From Bacillota bacterium (GTDB taxonomy: Bacteria; Bacillota; Clostridia; Christensenellales; CAG-138): a stretch of DNA of 64,000 bases. How positions within the stretch are numbered: position 1 is the first letter of the stretch; each line of letters opens with the position of its first letter. Positions 44,921 through 53,446 of this stretch are shown here, in pieces. The notes below the pieces were generated by a model. That model worked only from the letters and a program-made list of their open reading frames with translations, searched no databases and was not told the DNA's origin. The stretch is taken from positions 1 to 64,000 of the forward strand of contig JAEWCL010000015.1 of assembly GCA_023390655.1 (NCBI GenBank), given 5' to 3'. The translations under genes and the position numbers were made by a program.

Positions 44921-47241
44921 ACATTGCCCTCCTTTTCCCGCAGTGCCTTCAGGATTTTTTCCGGCGTCATGGGCAGGCTCCTGAGGCGTATCCCTATTGC
45001 GTTATAAATGGCCTCCTGGATTGTGGAGGCAGGTGTGTGGAATACAACCTCTCCCAGAGATTTTGCCCCAAAGGGGCCGGTCGGTTCATAGCTTTCTTCA
45101 AATGCCACCTGCATGCGGGGAATATCAAGCCTGCGCGGAATACAATATTCCATATAGCTGTCGTTTTGCAGCTTCCCCTTTGCGTCGTACCGGATCTCCT
45201 CAAAGAGCGCATAGCCCATCCCCTGAACAAGGCCGCCTTCCACCTGGATTTGCGCAAGCTTTGGATTAATAACCGTACCGCAATCCACAACCTCCGCATA
45301 CTCAAGGAGGGTTATTTTTCCGGTTCTTTTGTCCACCTCAAGCTCCACAAAACCGGCCACAAAGGGCGGCGGACTTGTACGGCCACCATGTCGGGCCGAG
45401 GCGTGCAGCTTGGGAACTTGCGCCTCTGTAAAGTACGATGGCGCATATTTCCAATAGTTGACCTTCACAAGATATTCTTCCACCGTGAGCGATTGCCCGG
45501 ACGGCGTAAAGAAGCGTTCGCCGTCAAATAAGACTTCCTCACCTGTCTCCATCACCAGCTTCGCCCCGCGCAGCAGTTCCTGTTTGAGTTGTTCCGCCGC
45601 CTTTTTCACGGCGTTTCCTGTGGCGTAAGCGGAGGAAGAGGCATAGGCACCCTTATCATACGGCGTCATGGCGGTATCTGCCGCAACGACATTGATGCGG
45701 TCTACGCTGGTTAATAGCACTTCGGCCGCGATCTGGCATAAAATCGTTTCCGTACCCGTACCAAGATCGGTGGCTCCGGTATAGAGGGAATACCCGCCGT
45801 CATAGTTCAAGCGTATCTCCGCCTCCACCACATCCATGCCGCCGATGGCGGAGCCATGCATGGCGACAGACATGCCGACCGCGCGTACGCGATCGGCGTC
45901 GATCTCCCTGCGCGGATATTTTTCCTCCCAGCCAATGAGTATCTTGCCCTTTTCCATACACCGCAGCAGCGCCGTAGATCTGACGATGGCATCCCCCTGC
46001 GGCGTTCCGCCTGCCAGGAACGGATGGCTTTCGCCTTCTTCAATGATGTTCTTCTTTCTTAGTTCAATGGGATCGATACCCATTGTGTGGGCAAGCTCGT
46101 TGACGGTGCACTCCAGCGCAAAGTTGCTCTGCGCACCGCCAAAGCCGCGGAACGCGCCGCCGGGCACGCGGTTTGTGTACACCTGCACACCGCAATAATC
46201 TACCGCCTTCACCTTTGCGTACATCGGCATGGTGTTTTTACAGGCCACGGCCAGCACGTCAAGCGCATGTTCTCCATACGCGCCGGTATCCGCAAGCACA
46301 TGCAGGCGAATGGCATTGATAATCCCATCTTTCTGCCCGCCCATGGTAATATCAATGCGCATGGCGTGGCGCGTGTTGGTGCAGGTCAGGCTTTCGCGCC
46401 TAGAAAATACCATAAGTGCCGGACGGCCCGTAAGCTTGGTGACCCAAGCCACAAACGGTTCAATAAACGTGCTGTTTTTTCCGCCGAATGCGCCGCCGAC
46501 TTTGGGCCGGATGACGCGAATTCTGTATTGAGGAATTTCCAGCACTTTTGCGACGATGCGCTGGACATGAAACGGAGACTGGCAGGAGGATACAATCACA
46601 AGCTGCCCGCGCGCATCATAGTAACTAAAAGCCCGGTGTGTTTCCGTCATGGCATGCAGTTGCGGCTGTACATAATAACTGCGTTTGATCACGACGTCCG
46701 ATTGCTGAAGTTCTGCGTCCACGTCCCCGCGCGTCCACGGGAAAGACGCGGCAATGTTGCGTTCGGGCGCGTTATCTATAGGCAGGTTGGTAAACACGTC
46801 ACGGTGCAGCACCGCCGGATTGTCAAGCGACTGCTCAAAATCCAGTATAGGCGTTAATACCTCATACTCCACGCCGATCAGGAGAAGCGCTTTTTGCACC
46901 GCTTCTTCAGTTTCGCCTGCCACCACGGCCACAGGATCTCCCACATAGCGGACGATGTCCTCCAGTAAGTAACGGTCATAGGGGGACCCTTCCGGGTAGG
47001 CTTCCGCAGCAATGGTATGTAAAATTGGCTTGCAGTCCTGATGCGTAAGAACGCAAACAATGCCCGCGACCTGAAGTGCGGCCTCGGTTTTGATGGATAA
47101 GATACGCGCGTACGCATGGGGGCTTCTTAAAAACTTGACGCAAAGCGCATCCTTTGGCGCCAGGTCCCGCGTATAGATCGGCCGGCCTAAAACGCTGCCC
47201 ATGCCGTCTATTTTATCGACCGGTGAATGCACCACCTTCAT
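44917..47241 (-). CDS. xdhA: Molybdenum hydroxylase, Mo-cofactor-binding large subunit
   Basis: Catalytic subunit of 774 residues that hydroxylates a purine or other N-heterocycle at the Mo centre. Recognisable are VGDPVAVVAGET, the cofactor loop KVGGAFGGKNS, PGGAFRGFGGAQSNFALE, TDLGTGTETILCQI and the active-site Glu in GPFGAKSLGEVVFHT, equivalent to the catalytic Glu of xanthine oxidase. First gene of xdhA-xdhB-xdhC-ygeY. The start ATG 47241 has GGGAGGGGGAG upstream and is preceded by a 270-base leader with two terminator-like structures. Xanthine or hypoxanthine is the likely substrate; the name does not prove it. Confidence 0.94.
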   Translation of the reverse strand: MKVVHSPVDKIDGMGSVLGRPIYTRDLAPKDALCVKFLRSPHAYARILSIKTEAALQVAGIVCVLTHQDCKPILHTIAAEAYPEGSPYDRYLLEDIVRYVGDPVAVVAGETEEAVQKALLLIGVEYEVLTPILDFEQSLDNPAVLHRDVFTNLPIDNAPERNIAASFPWTRGDVDAELQQSDVVIKRSYYVQPQLHAMTETHRAFSYYDARGQLVIVSSCQSPFHVQRIVAKVLEIPQYRIRVIRPKVGGAFGGKNSTFIEPFVAWVTKLTGRPALMVFSRRESLTCTNTRHAMRIDITMGGQKDGIINAIRLHVLADTGAYGEHALDVLAVACKNTMPMYAKVKAVDYCGVQVYTNRVPGGAFRGFGGAQSNFALECTVNELAHTMGIDPIELRKKNIIEEGESHPFLAGGTPQGDAIVRSTALLRCMEKGKILIGWEEKYPRREIDADRVRAVGMSVAMHGSAIGGMDVVEAEIRLNYDGGYSLYTGATDLGTGTETILCQIAAEVLLTSVDRINVVAADTAMTPYDKGAYASSSAYATGNAVKKAAEQLKQELLRGAKLVMETGEEVLFDGERFFTPSGQSLTVEEYLVKVNYWKYAPSYFTEAQVPKLHASARHGGRTSPPPFVAGFVELEVDKRTGKITLLEYAEVVDCGTVINPKLAQIQVEGGLVQGMGYALFEEIRYDAKGKLQNDSYMEYCIPRRLDIPRMQVAFEESYEPTGPFGAKSLGEVVFHTPASTIQEAIYNAIGIRLRSLPMTPEKILKALREKEGNV

Positions 47242-47270
47242 GAGACTCCCCCTCCCATCTGCCCTTTAAT

Positions 47271-47303
47271 AAAAAAACGTCCGGCAAAAACACTCTGCCG
47301 GAC
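47271..47303 (-). terminator. intrinsic terminator in the xdhA leader
   Basis: Minus-strand stem GTCCGGCA (47296-47303) with TGCCGGAC (47279-47286), then GTTTTTTT. It ends 30 bases before the xdhA start and far downstream of the promoter, so it should abort transcription unless the leader refolds. This is the expression platform expected of an attenuation-controlled operon. Confidence 0.85.
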
Positions 47304-47374
47304 GACACTGTCCTTTGATATACCCGCGCCCTCCGGCAGGGACATAGGGTATCTTCATCCCTCGCATCCGCCGG

Positions 47375-47468
47375 AAAAGAAAAAGCCAACGGACACACTC
47401 AACCATGAAGCAAATGCAAATAAAAACCACTGCATTTATACTCCGCCATGCCGAGTGTCCGCCGGCCA
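47375..47468 (-). promoter_or_regulatory. structured leader RNA element of xdhA (copy B)
   Basis: The minus-strand stem GCC-GG-CGGACAC with GTGTCCG-TT-GGC (7 bp, 2x2 loop, 3 bp) encloses the same core as copy A: CACTCGGCATGGCGGAGTAT then AAATGCAGTG (47428-47457). TTTTTCTTTT follows directly (47375-47384). The closing stem differs in sequence from copy A (ACAC/GTGT against TACA/TGTA) yet keeps pairing, which is covariation, while the enclosed core is conserved base for base. That pattern is what a ligand-binding RNA shows. Confidence 0.72.
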
Positions 47469-47518
47469 CCGCCGAAATCTATTTGGGAACCCGCCGCACT
47501 GTCGTTCCCGTTACGATC

Positions 47519-47547
47519 ATTATAGCCGCGAGGCATGGCGATGGCAA
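47519..47547 (-). promoter_or_regulatory. promoter of the xdhABC-ygeY operon
   Basis: Minus-strand -35 TTGCCA (47542-47547), 17-base spacer, -10 TATAAT (47519-47524). Predicted start near 47512, giving a leader of about 270 bases. Confidence 0.75.
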
Positions 47548-47582
47548 TATGGACATCCTGTCATTTTCAAATCACGCAATGT

Positions 47583-48893
47583 TTATTTCCCTTTCCAGAA
47601 CGCAGCCGCCCGTTCCCGTAATTGCGCCTTGATCCGCGCCTGATTGAGCGTTGTAAACTGCCCATTCCGTTTCAGAAACACGCCGTTTACCATCACATCC
47701 CTGACATTCTGCGGGTTGCGGAACAATATCAGTTGGTCGTATACGTTGTGGCGGTTGATGGGCGTAGGCGTATCCATGGCAATGGTGATGAGATCCGCAA
47801 GACACCCTTCTTCCAGCCTGCCCGTGTCCTTTCGGCCGATGGCCGCAGCCCCCAAGGACGTCGCCATCTCATACACGCTTTTCGCAGGCATTTCCTGTGG
47901 AGATTGGCGGTATGCCTTGTGGATAAGGAACGCCGCACGCATGACTTCAAAAAAATTATTAATATACCCGTCCGTACCCAATCCCACCGGGATGCCCAGT
48001 GTGAGCATATCCGGTACGGGCGCAATACCCCCGCCCACCTCGCAGTTGGAAAGCGGCATGTGCACGGCGCGCACACCACGCTTTTTTAATACAGCAAGCT
48101 CTGCGGGCGCAACCTGTACGCATTGGGAGGCAAGCACGCGTTCATCCAGGAACCCAAGCTCGTCGTAGACTTCAACGGGGGTTCTGCCGCAATGCGCTTT
48201 TGCCCAATCCGGTTCCAGCACGCTTTCGCTTAAATGCATGTGAATATCGGCCCCAATAGAATTTGCAAGCGCTTTGGCCTGTGTTAAAAACGCCGGGCTT
48301 CCGGTGAAGAGCGTATGCACGCTCATCATGCCCTGCACAAGGCTGTCGGAATGGTTGTTTGCTTGAACAAACGCAGCGTTTTCCTTTAAACCCGCCTGTG
48401 CGTTCTCCGCGCTGACGCGCTCGCACGCTTCAAACGTCAGCCAGGCGCGAAGCCCAGCTTTACGCACAACCTCCGCCTCGGCGTTTAACGCGCCGGGCAG
48501 GGAAAGCGGGGCTTCCAAAACATCCACAAAGCTGGTGATGCCGGAGTCGATCTGTTCTACACAGGCCCATTCCGCGGTCAGGCGCGCAAGCGGATGATCA
48601 ATGCGGTTTTCCACATATGGCCACCAGAAATCCTCCAGAAAACTGCCGAACTCCGTGACGAGCGCTTCTGCGGTGATGCCGTGTGACAATACGCCGTACA
48701 TATGCATGTGCCCGTTTATAAACCCTGGCGCAATGATATGATCCCGTGCGTCGATTGCGATATCGTCTACCCCGGCTTTCAGTGCCTCATTGGGCGCAAT
48801 ACGGGTAATACGGTTTCCTTCGATCCGTATGCCCCACCCCTCATATAGCCCGCCGGGCTTTAATACCCCCCCGCCAAACATCACTGTCGCCAT
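47583..48893 (-). CDS. Amidohydrolase, ATZ/TRZ family, with a substituted active-site His
   Basis: Cytoplasmic metal-dependent deaminase-like protein of 436 residues. Metal ligands H62 and H64 (INGHMHMYGV), H220 with E223 (HMHLSES) and D308 (GLGTDGYINN) are in place. The usual His of the AHC motif, which positions the hydrolytic water in this family, is Gln257 (LASQCVQVAP). The C-terminal RLEEGCLADLITI matches the family. It has its own promoter and lies between the PucR-type regulator and the xdh operon, so a nucleobase-type substrate is likely. AAGGGG precedes the ATG. Confidence 0.85.
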   Translation of the reverse strand: MATVMFGGGVLKPGGLYEGWGIRIEGNRITRIAPNEALKAGVDDIAIDARDHIIAPGFINGHMHMYGVLSHGITAEALVTEFGSFLEDFWWPYVENRIDHPLARLTAEWACVEQIDSGITSFVDVLEAPLSLPGALNAEAEVVRKAGLRAWLTFEACERVSAENAQAGLKENAAFVQANNHSDSLVQGMMSVHTLFTGSPAFLTQAKALANSIGADIHMHLSESVLEPDWAKAHCGRTPVEVYDELGFLDERVLASQCVQVAPAELAVLKKRGVRAVHMPLSNCEVGGGIAPVPDMLTLGIPVGLGTDGYINNFFEVMRAAFLIHKAYRQSPQEMPAKSVYEMATSLGAAAIGRKDTGRLEEGCLADLITIAMDTPTPINRHNVYDQLILFRNPQNVRDVMVNGVFLKRNGQFTTLNQARIKAQLRERAAAFWKGK

Positions 48894-48926
48894 ATGTATT
48901 CCCCTTGCTTCCCAAATTGGTTTTGC

Positions 48927-48955
48927 AGCATATTGGCATCATTCCCGCTTGTCAA
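48927..48955 (-). promoter_or_regulatory. promoter of the amidohydrolase gene
   Basis: Minus-strand TTGACA (48950-48955), 17-base spacer, TATGCT (48927-48932), 34 bases before the start codon. A near-consensus housekeeping promoter. Confidence 0.8.
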
Positions 48956-48981
48956 GCGCTAAGAAACTTCCATTGTCCCCG

Positions 48982-50592
48982 TCAGGGCTGGATAAGCTTG
49001 AGTTTGTAAGCAATCTGCAACTGCAGGCGCGTCTCGGCATCGTCAATATCCATGCCGATGATAGACCGAATTTTATCCAGACGGTAGGCAATGGTATTGT
49101 AATGAATGTACATTTTTTCTGCCGTAGCCTTGGCGTTGCACTTGGTATCCAAATACACCTGCAGCGTCTCAAGCAAATTGCTGTGCGAGTCCGCATCATA
49201 CTTTTGAAGCGGGCCAAGGAGCTTATCCCGATATTGGAGAACAGAGCTGTCCTCGGGCAGCATGGACAAAAGCGACAGAATGCCCAGTTGCTCGTCCTTA
49301 ATAAACGGGTCGGTAATATTGCAGCGGACGCTAATCTCACTGATCCGCTTTGCCTGCAAATACGCGGAAGGCACTTCCCTCGCTTCCACGGGGCGGCTGA
49401 TACAAAAGCTCATATTTTCTTTTTCCAGCACATACTTCAACCGATCAATGAGGTAGGAAAGATGCGGGAAGTTCGCCGCCTCGTCCTCCATATCGCTTTC
49501 AAACACCAAAATGAGCTTGCCGTTGTGAATGGTAAACGCTATTTTTGCATCCAAATTCATGATAATGGAGTGGATGATGCTGACGTCCCTCTGCAAAAAA
49601 GCGGCGTTATGCTGCTTGTTGTTGATATTAATCACCGAAACACGGTACTGCTTTGCGGCGCTCAACTCATAGCCGTAGGTCTGCGCGGCAATGATGATGT
49701 CAAGCTCGCTGTCAAAATTGTTGAAAATCCAATCCTGAACGAATTTGTCCTTGTACTTGCGCAGGATCTTTTTGAACGTCATGGTGTTTTTCATTTCAAG
49801 CGCCAAAATGCGGCTGATGCGCTTGACCGAGATTAAGTCCGTCTCATGGAACGGGCCGTGATACTCAATGAGAATAATGCGGATAAATTCATCTCCCGAA
49901 ATTTCAACCCGGTATGTATGTACGTTTCGGCTGCTGCTGTTGATTTCAACGGTCAAGCTGCCCTCCTGTGGGTTATGGTAAAGCTGACGCAGCACGTCTT
50001 CCTGCACGGAATCAAGGAGCGACCTGCTCTTTTTGCTCATTACGAGCTCGTTGTCGCTGTCAAATATCAAAAACGGGTTTTGGATGACTTCCTCAATTGC
50101 ATCCAAACGCTCCTCCATGCTGTCGTCCTGAAACAGGATATCCAGAAGCACCTCCATCTGGTCCTGCATTTTGCGGAAGGCGAGCGATTCGCGCTGGAAA
50201 ATCTCCTCCGTAATCTCATGGACAATGTTTGCAAATATCGCTTCCATGGGAAGCTCAATGAGGATGAAATTCAATTCCCTCGCCTTTTGTATGACGTGTT
50301 CTGAAATACTGTGGTAAAAATGTCTTGGCTTAATGCAAAGCGCCACGGCGCCCTTTTCATGAAGCGCCTCCACTGCCCATATGAGCGCCTCCTCAGTGTC
50401 CCGGAACGTGTATCCGGAGCTGAGGATCACTTCACCGGGTTGCGCCCAGTTTTCCATATCCGTCATTTCAATGACATTCGCCCGCGTAATTTTTACCCCC
50501 AGCCGTTCCTTGCCGGAAAGCAGAAGGGAACCGGACATCGCGTTCAGGCGCAGAAGATCCCTGCATGTAAAATACTCTTCTTCCCGGGGCAT
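48982..50592 (-). CDS. PucR-family transcription regulator
   Basis: A 536-residue regulator. The N-terminal PucR domain (about 5-125) includes TDMENWAQPGEVILSSGYTF and ALCIKPRHFY. A middle region resembling the CdaR/GGDEF-like domain spans about 290-430, and the C-terminal PucR helix-turn-helix contains YLDTKCNAKATAEKMYIHYN followed by YRLDKIRSIIG. PucR in Bacillus controls purine catabolism. Here the gene is divergent from the aldolase-PTS operon and upstream of an amidohydrolase, so either could be its target. Start at ATG 50592. Confidence 0.9.
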   Translation of the reverse strand: MPREEEYFTCRDLLRLNAMSGSLLLSGKERLGVKITRANVIEMTDMENWAQPGEVILSSGYTFRDTEEALIWAVEALHEKGAVALCIKPRHFYHSISEHVIQKARELNFILIELPMEAIFANIVHEITEEIFQRESLAFRKMQDQMEVLLDILFQDDSMEERLDAIEEVIQNPFLIFDSDNELVMSKKSRSLLDSVQEDVLRQLYHNPQEGSLTVEINSSSRNVHTYRVEISGDEFIRIILIEYHGPFHETDLISVKRISRILALEMKNTMTFKKILRKYKDKFVQDWIFNNFDSELDIIIAAQTYGYELSAAKQYRVSVININNKQHNAAFLQRDVSIIHSIIMNLDAKIAFTIHNGKLILVFESDMEDEAANFPHLSYLIDRLKYVLEKENMSFCISRPVEAREVPSAYLQAKRISEISVRCNITDPFIKDEQLGILSLLSMLPEDSSVLQYRDKLLGPLQKYDADSHSNLLETLQVYLDTKCNAKATAEKMYIHYNTIAYRLDKIRSIIGMDIDDAETRLQLQIAYKLKLIQP

Positions 50593-51102
50593 ATGGATCT
50601 CATCCTTTCTTCCCTGGTATATCTTCTATAATGCAAACCGCAGGTCCTGTCATAAATTTTCACAGAAATCGCGGGCTAACTATGAACATGCTACAAAAAC
50701 CCATCTACCGTTTTGTGAAAAAATCCTATAGTATCTTCGCGCGAACCCGAATATAATACTAATATATACAGAGAATGGCCAAAAAACAACCCACGTTCGA
50801 GCATTTTTCTTTGCTATTACTTGTATTTTTATGAATTTCCCAAAATGCGCATTGCTTCTAAGCGTCCCTTTGAACAAGCCATTCCTCAACAAGCATTGTG
50901 ATTCGTTCACAAAAACTCAAGATCATATTTGTGTAAAATTGATATGGTTTCTTACTTGTAGAGTGGCTATAATAAACAAACAACAGGGCAACGTGTTGGA
51001 AAGCAATGACGCTATATGATGATATCATGTGGCGTCTTTTTCTTTATCATTAAGGGCATTGAAGCTAAAGTGGGCCCGGAATATAAACAGGAGGACAGAC
51101 AG
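50593..51102. other. divergent intergenic region, pucR-like gene / PTS operon
   Basis: 510 bases with no gene I can support. A TATAAT at 50968-50973 on the plus strand, lacking a good -35, would give a leader of about 120 bases before the aldolase start. Another TATAAT at 50752-50757 also lacks a -35. The terminator at 51008-51045 lies in this leader. Weak -35 boxes suggest activator control. Confidence 0.5.
51008..51045 (+). terminator. intrinsic terminator in the leader of the PTS operon
   Basis: A 13-bp stem (51008-51020 with 51024-51036, two G-T wobbles), loop GAT, followed by TTTTTCTTT. It ends 57 bases before the aldolase start and points into the operon. It is therefore either an attenuator or the end of an unseen upstream transcript; no gene upstream on this strand needs it. 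Confidence 0.75.
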
Positions 51103-51870
51103 ATGAGGAGACTCAACCGTATTTTTCAACAGGATAGGAAAACTGTCATTGTCGCAATGGACCATGGTATGGGGCTGCCGGTAAACCCAACGCTTGATGA
51201 TACCGGGGCTGTCATCCGCGCAATCGTAAAAGGCGGTGCCGATGCTATTCTGACCACCTATGGCGTTGCCAAGCGGTTTGCGGACGAACTCAAGAATGTC
51301 GCACTGATTTTACGCGTAGACGGCGGCGGCTCGGCGCTGGGTGCCGATGAATGCCCGGACCTGATGTATACCATGGAAGATGCTCTGCGCGTAGGTGCAG
51401 ACGCCGTAGCCGCAATGGGCTTCCCGGGTACCCCATATGAACACAGAAACTTAACCAACCTGGCAACGCTTTGCAGGCAGGGGGATGCGTGGGGAATGCC
51501 CGTTGTTGCGGAAACGCTGCCCGGCGGCTTCAGCAGCGCCGTTGAAAAATCCGTCGCCAACCTGACGCTTGCTGCCCGCTATGGTTGCGAATGCGGCGCA
51601 AGCATCATCAAAACTGCCTACAACGGCACCCCAGAGGAGTTCAAACGCGTCATTGACGCTTCCTTCGTTCCCGTCGTCGTGTTGGGCGGAGAAAAGGCAA
51701 ACAGCCTTACCTCCCTGTTCACCTGTATCGAAGATGCGCTCAGCGTGGGCGCTGCTGGTGTGGCGATCGGCCGTAACGTATGGAAGCACAAGGATCCCGA
51801 AGCCGTGACCCGCGCTTTGGTGGATCTCGTTCACAACGGCAAAAAGGCTTGTGAACTCCCCACCTTATAA
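51103..51870 (+). CDS. Class I aldolase, DeoC/LacD/LsrF family
   Basis: A 255-residue Schiff-base aldolase, probably cleaving a phosphorylated ketose delivered by the PTS encoded downstream. It begins at ATG 51103 with AGGAGG seven bases before; an upstream in-frame ATG lies inside the terminator hairpin and is unlikely. Motifs are TVIVAMDHGMGLPVNP, the likely Schiff-base Lys in GASIIKTAYNG, VVVLGGEKA and GAAGVAIGRNVW, the usual phosphate-binding end of the barrel. First gene of an eight-gene operon. Confidence 0.88.
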   Translation: MRRLNRIFQQDRKTVIVAMDHGMGLPVNPTLDDTGAVIRAIVKGGADAILTTYGVAKRFADELKNVALILRVDGGGSALGADECPDLMYTMEDALRVGADAVAAMGFPGTPYEHRNLTNLATLCRQGDAWGMPVVAETLPGGFSSAVEKSVANLTLAARYGCECGASIIKTAYNGTPEEFKRVIDASFVPVVVLGGEKANSLTSLFTCIEDALSVGAAGVAIGRNVWKHKDPEAVTRALVDLVHNGKKACELPTL

Positions 51871-51916
51871 TCAGTTGAAGTCAGGAAGAAGCTTGCACCA
51901 AGAAAGGGGAATGCGT

Positions 51917-52966
51917 ATGATCCCGCAAACAATGAAAGCAGTAGTCGTCACCGCGCCGCGTACTGTGGAAATCCGCGAGCTTTCCACGCCCGTACCGACG
52001 GAAGGCGAGATCCTTGTAAAAATAGAAAAGTGCATGATCTGCACCTGGGAACAACGAATTTTTACCGGCGGGGATATGGCCTTGCCGTTTGTACCCGGAC
52101 ATGAACTTTCCGGTACCGTCGCCGCGATTCCGGATTGTACCATCACCGGCTTTCAAGTGGGTGATCCCGTTATTGTCAAGACGTTCGACAGCTGCGGGCA
52201 ATGCGAATACTGCTACCGGGGCTATGACAACGAATGCACCGGAAAATCCAAAAAACGAGTCTATGACGGCATTCCGGGAGCGGGCGGCATGGCGCAGTAT
52301 ATCGCCATAGCGGCAAACCGTGTATTTAAAGTGCCAGGCGAAGCGCCGGATATGGACGCGGCGGCATTTGCGGAGCCGTTAAGCTGCTGCCTGCACAGCA
52401 TGGAGCAGGCAGGAGTGGAATTCAGTGAAGATGTTGTGATTGTGGGCGGCGGCATCATGGGGCAGATTCATAACCTGCTCTCCAAGCTCCGCGGCGCACG
52501 CACCATTTTAGTGGAACCCGACGCCGAACGCCGCACGCTCGCAAAGCAGGTAGGCGCGGATCATATCATCAACCCCATGGAAACGGACCCTATACAAACG
52601 ATTAAAGATTTGACCGAGGGCCGCGGCGCGCACGTGATTTTCTTTACTGTGAATGTATTGCAGCTTGCGGAAGATTATCTTGAAGCGCTCTCTAAAAAAG
52701 GCAGGATGGTCTATTACGGCTCTTTTCATCCGTCCGGCGACGTGCACTTCAACCCCAACAAAATCCATTATTCCGAAAAAGTTATCACAGGCTCGTACAG
52801 CCCCACCGTAAAAGCCTTCTGGATGGCGACACGCCTTTTAGGCTATGGGCTTGTTGACGTAAAACCCTTCCTGTCCAAGCGGTATCCGCTTTCCTTGAGC
52901 CAACAGGCGTTTGAAGACGCTCTGAGCCCTAAGACCTATCGCGTATTGATCGATCTATGGAAGTAA
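51917..52966 (+). CDS. Zinc-dependent alcohol/polyol dehydrogenase
   Basis: Medium-chain NAD(P)-dependent dehydrogenase of 349 residues. The start is ATG 51917, with AAGGGG seven bases upstream; two earlier in-frame ATGs have poor spacing. The catalytic Zn ligands are in KCMICTWEQ and PGHELSGTV, the structural Zn cysteines in CGQCEYCYRGYDNEC, and the nucleotide-binding motif is VVIVGGGIMGQIH. It probably interconverts a polyol or ketose, or their phosphates, in the pathway fed by the PTS. 46 bases after the aldolase and 54 before the IIA gene. Confidence 0.9.
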   Translation: MIPQTMKAVVVTAPRTVEIRELSTPVPTEGEILVKIEKCMICTWEQRIFTGGDMALPFVPGHELSGTVAAIPDCTITGFQVGDPVIVKTFDSCGQCEYCYRGYDNECTGKSKKRVYDGIPGAGGMAQYIAIAANRVFKVPGEAPDMDAAAFAEPLSCCLHSMEQAGVEFSEDVVIVGGGIMGQIHNLLSKLRGARTILVEPDAERRTLAKQVGADHIINPMETDPIQTIKDLTEGRGAHVIFFTVNVLQLAEDYLEALSKKGRMVYYGSFHPSGDVHFNPNKIHYSEKVITGSYSPTVKAFWMATRLLGYGLVDVKPFLSKRYPLSLSQQAFEDALSPKTYRVLIDLWK

Positions 52967-53020
52967 GCTCCAAACGGCTGCCGCGTATGCGGTACATCAG
53001 AAGAAAGGCAGGGATACGTT

Positions 53021-53446
53021 TTGTTTGATTTGATCCTGATCAGCCACGGTTCTTTTGCGGCGGGCATGCGCGAAGCGGCGGAATTTATCATGGGCGAGCA
53101 AAAGGGGCTAACCGTACTCGGTCTTTACCCCGGAGAAACGGTAGACTACTTCGCAGGTAAGCTGGAAAAAGCCATTGATTCATTTAGAGACCCCAAAGAA
53201 GTTTTAATTCTCTCAGACTTGCCAAACGGCACCCCATCGAACGCCGCCATGTGGATGGTACTAAAAAAGGGGGTGAGCTGCATCTCGGGCTGTAACCTGC
53301 CCCTTGTGCTTGAAATCCTTGGGGCCCGGGACGAGGTATCCATCAACGAGGCGGTTGCGCTCGCATGCGAAATCGGCAAAAAATCCATCGTCAGCTCGGA
53401 TGAAATCATTGCCCGGAATAAAGCAAAGCGAGGGGAAGAAGCATGA
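53021..53446 (+). CDS. PTS mannose-family IIA component
   Basis: A 141-residue phosphocarrier taking phosphate from HPr on His9 (ILISHGSFAAGM) and passing it to IIB. It starts with TTG at 53021, supported by CAGGGA at seven bases and by the conserved N-terminus. VLILSDLPNGTPSNAAMWMV is the IIA-Man signature. Its ATGA overlap with the IIB gene couples the two. Confidence 0.9.
   Translation: MFDLILISHGSFAAGMREAAEFIMGEQKGLTVLGLYPGETVDYFAGKLEKAIDSFRDPKEVLILSDLPNGTPSNAAMWMVLKKGVSCISGCNLPLVLEILGARDEVSINEAVALACEIGKKSIVSSDEIIARNKAKRGEEA

Noticed and set aside
47375..47468. Classical purine (guanine/adenine) riboswitch
   Set aside because: The three-way-junction signature bases of that aptamer are not present; only the regulated pathway suggests purines.
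51016..51102. N-terminal extension of the aldolase from ATG 51016
   Set aside because: The start lies inside a terminator hairpin and has no ribosome site; ATG 51103 has AGGAGG and aligns with the family start.
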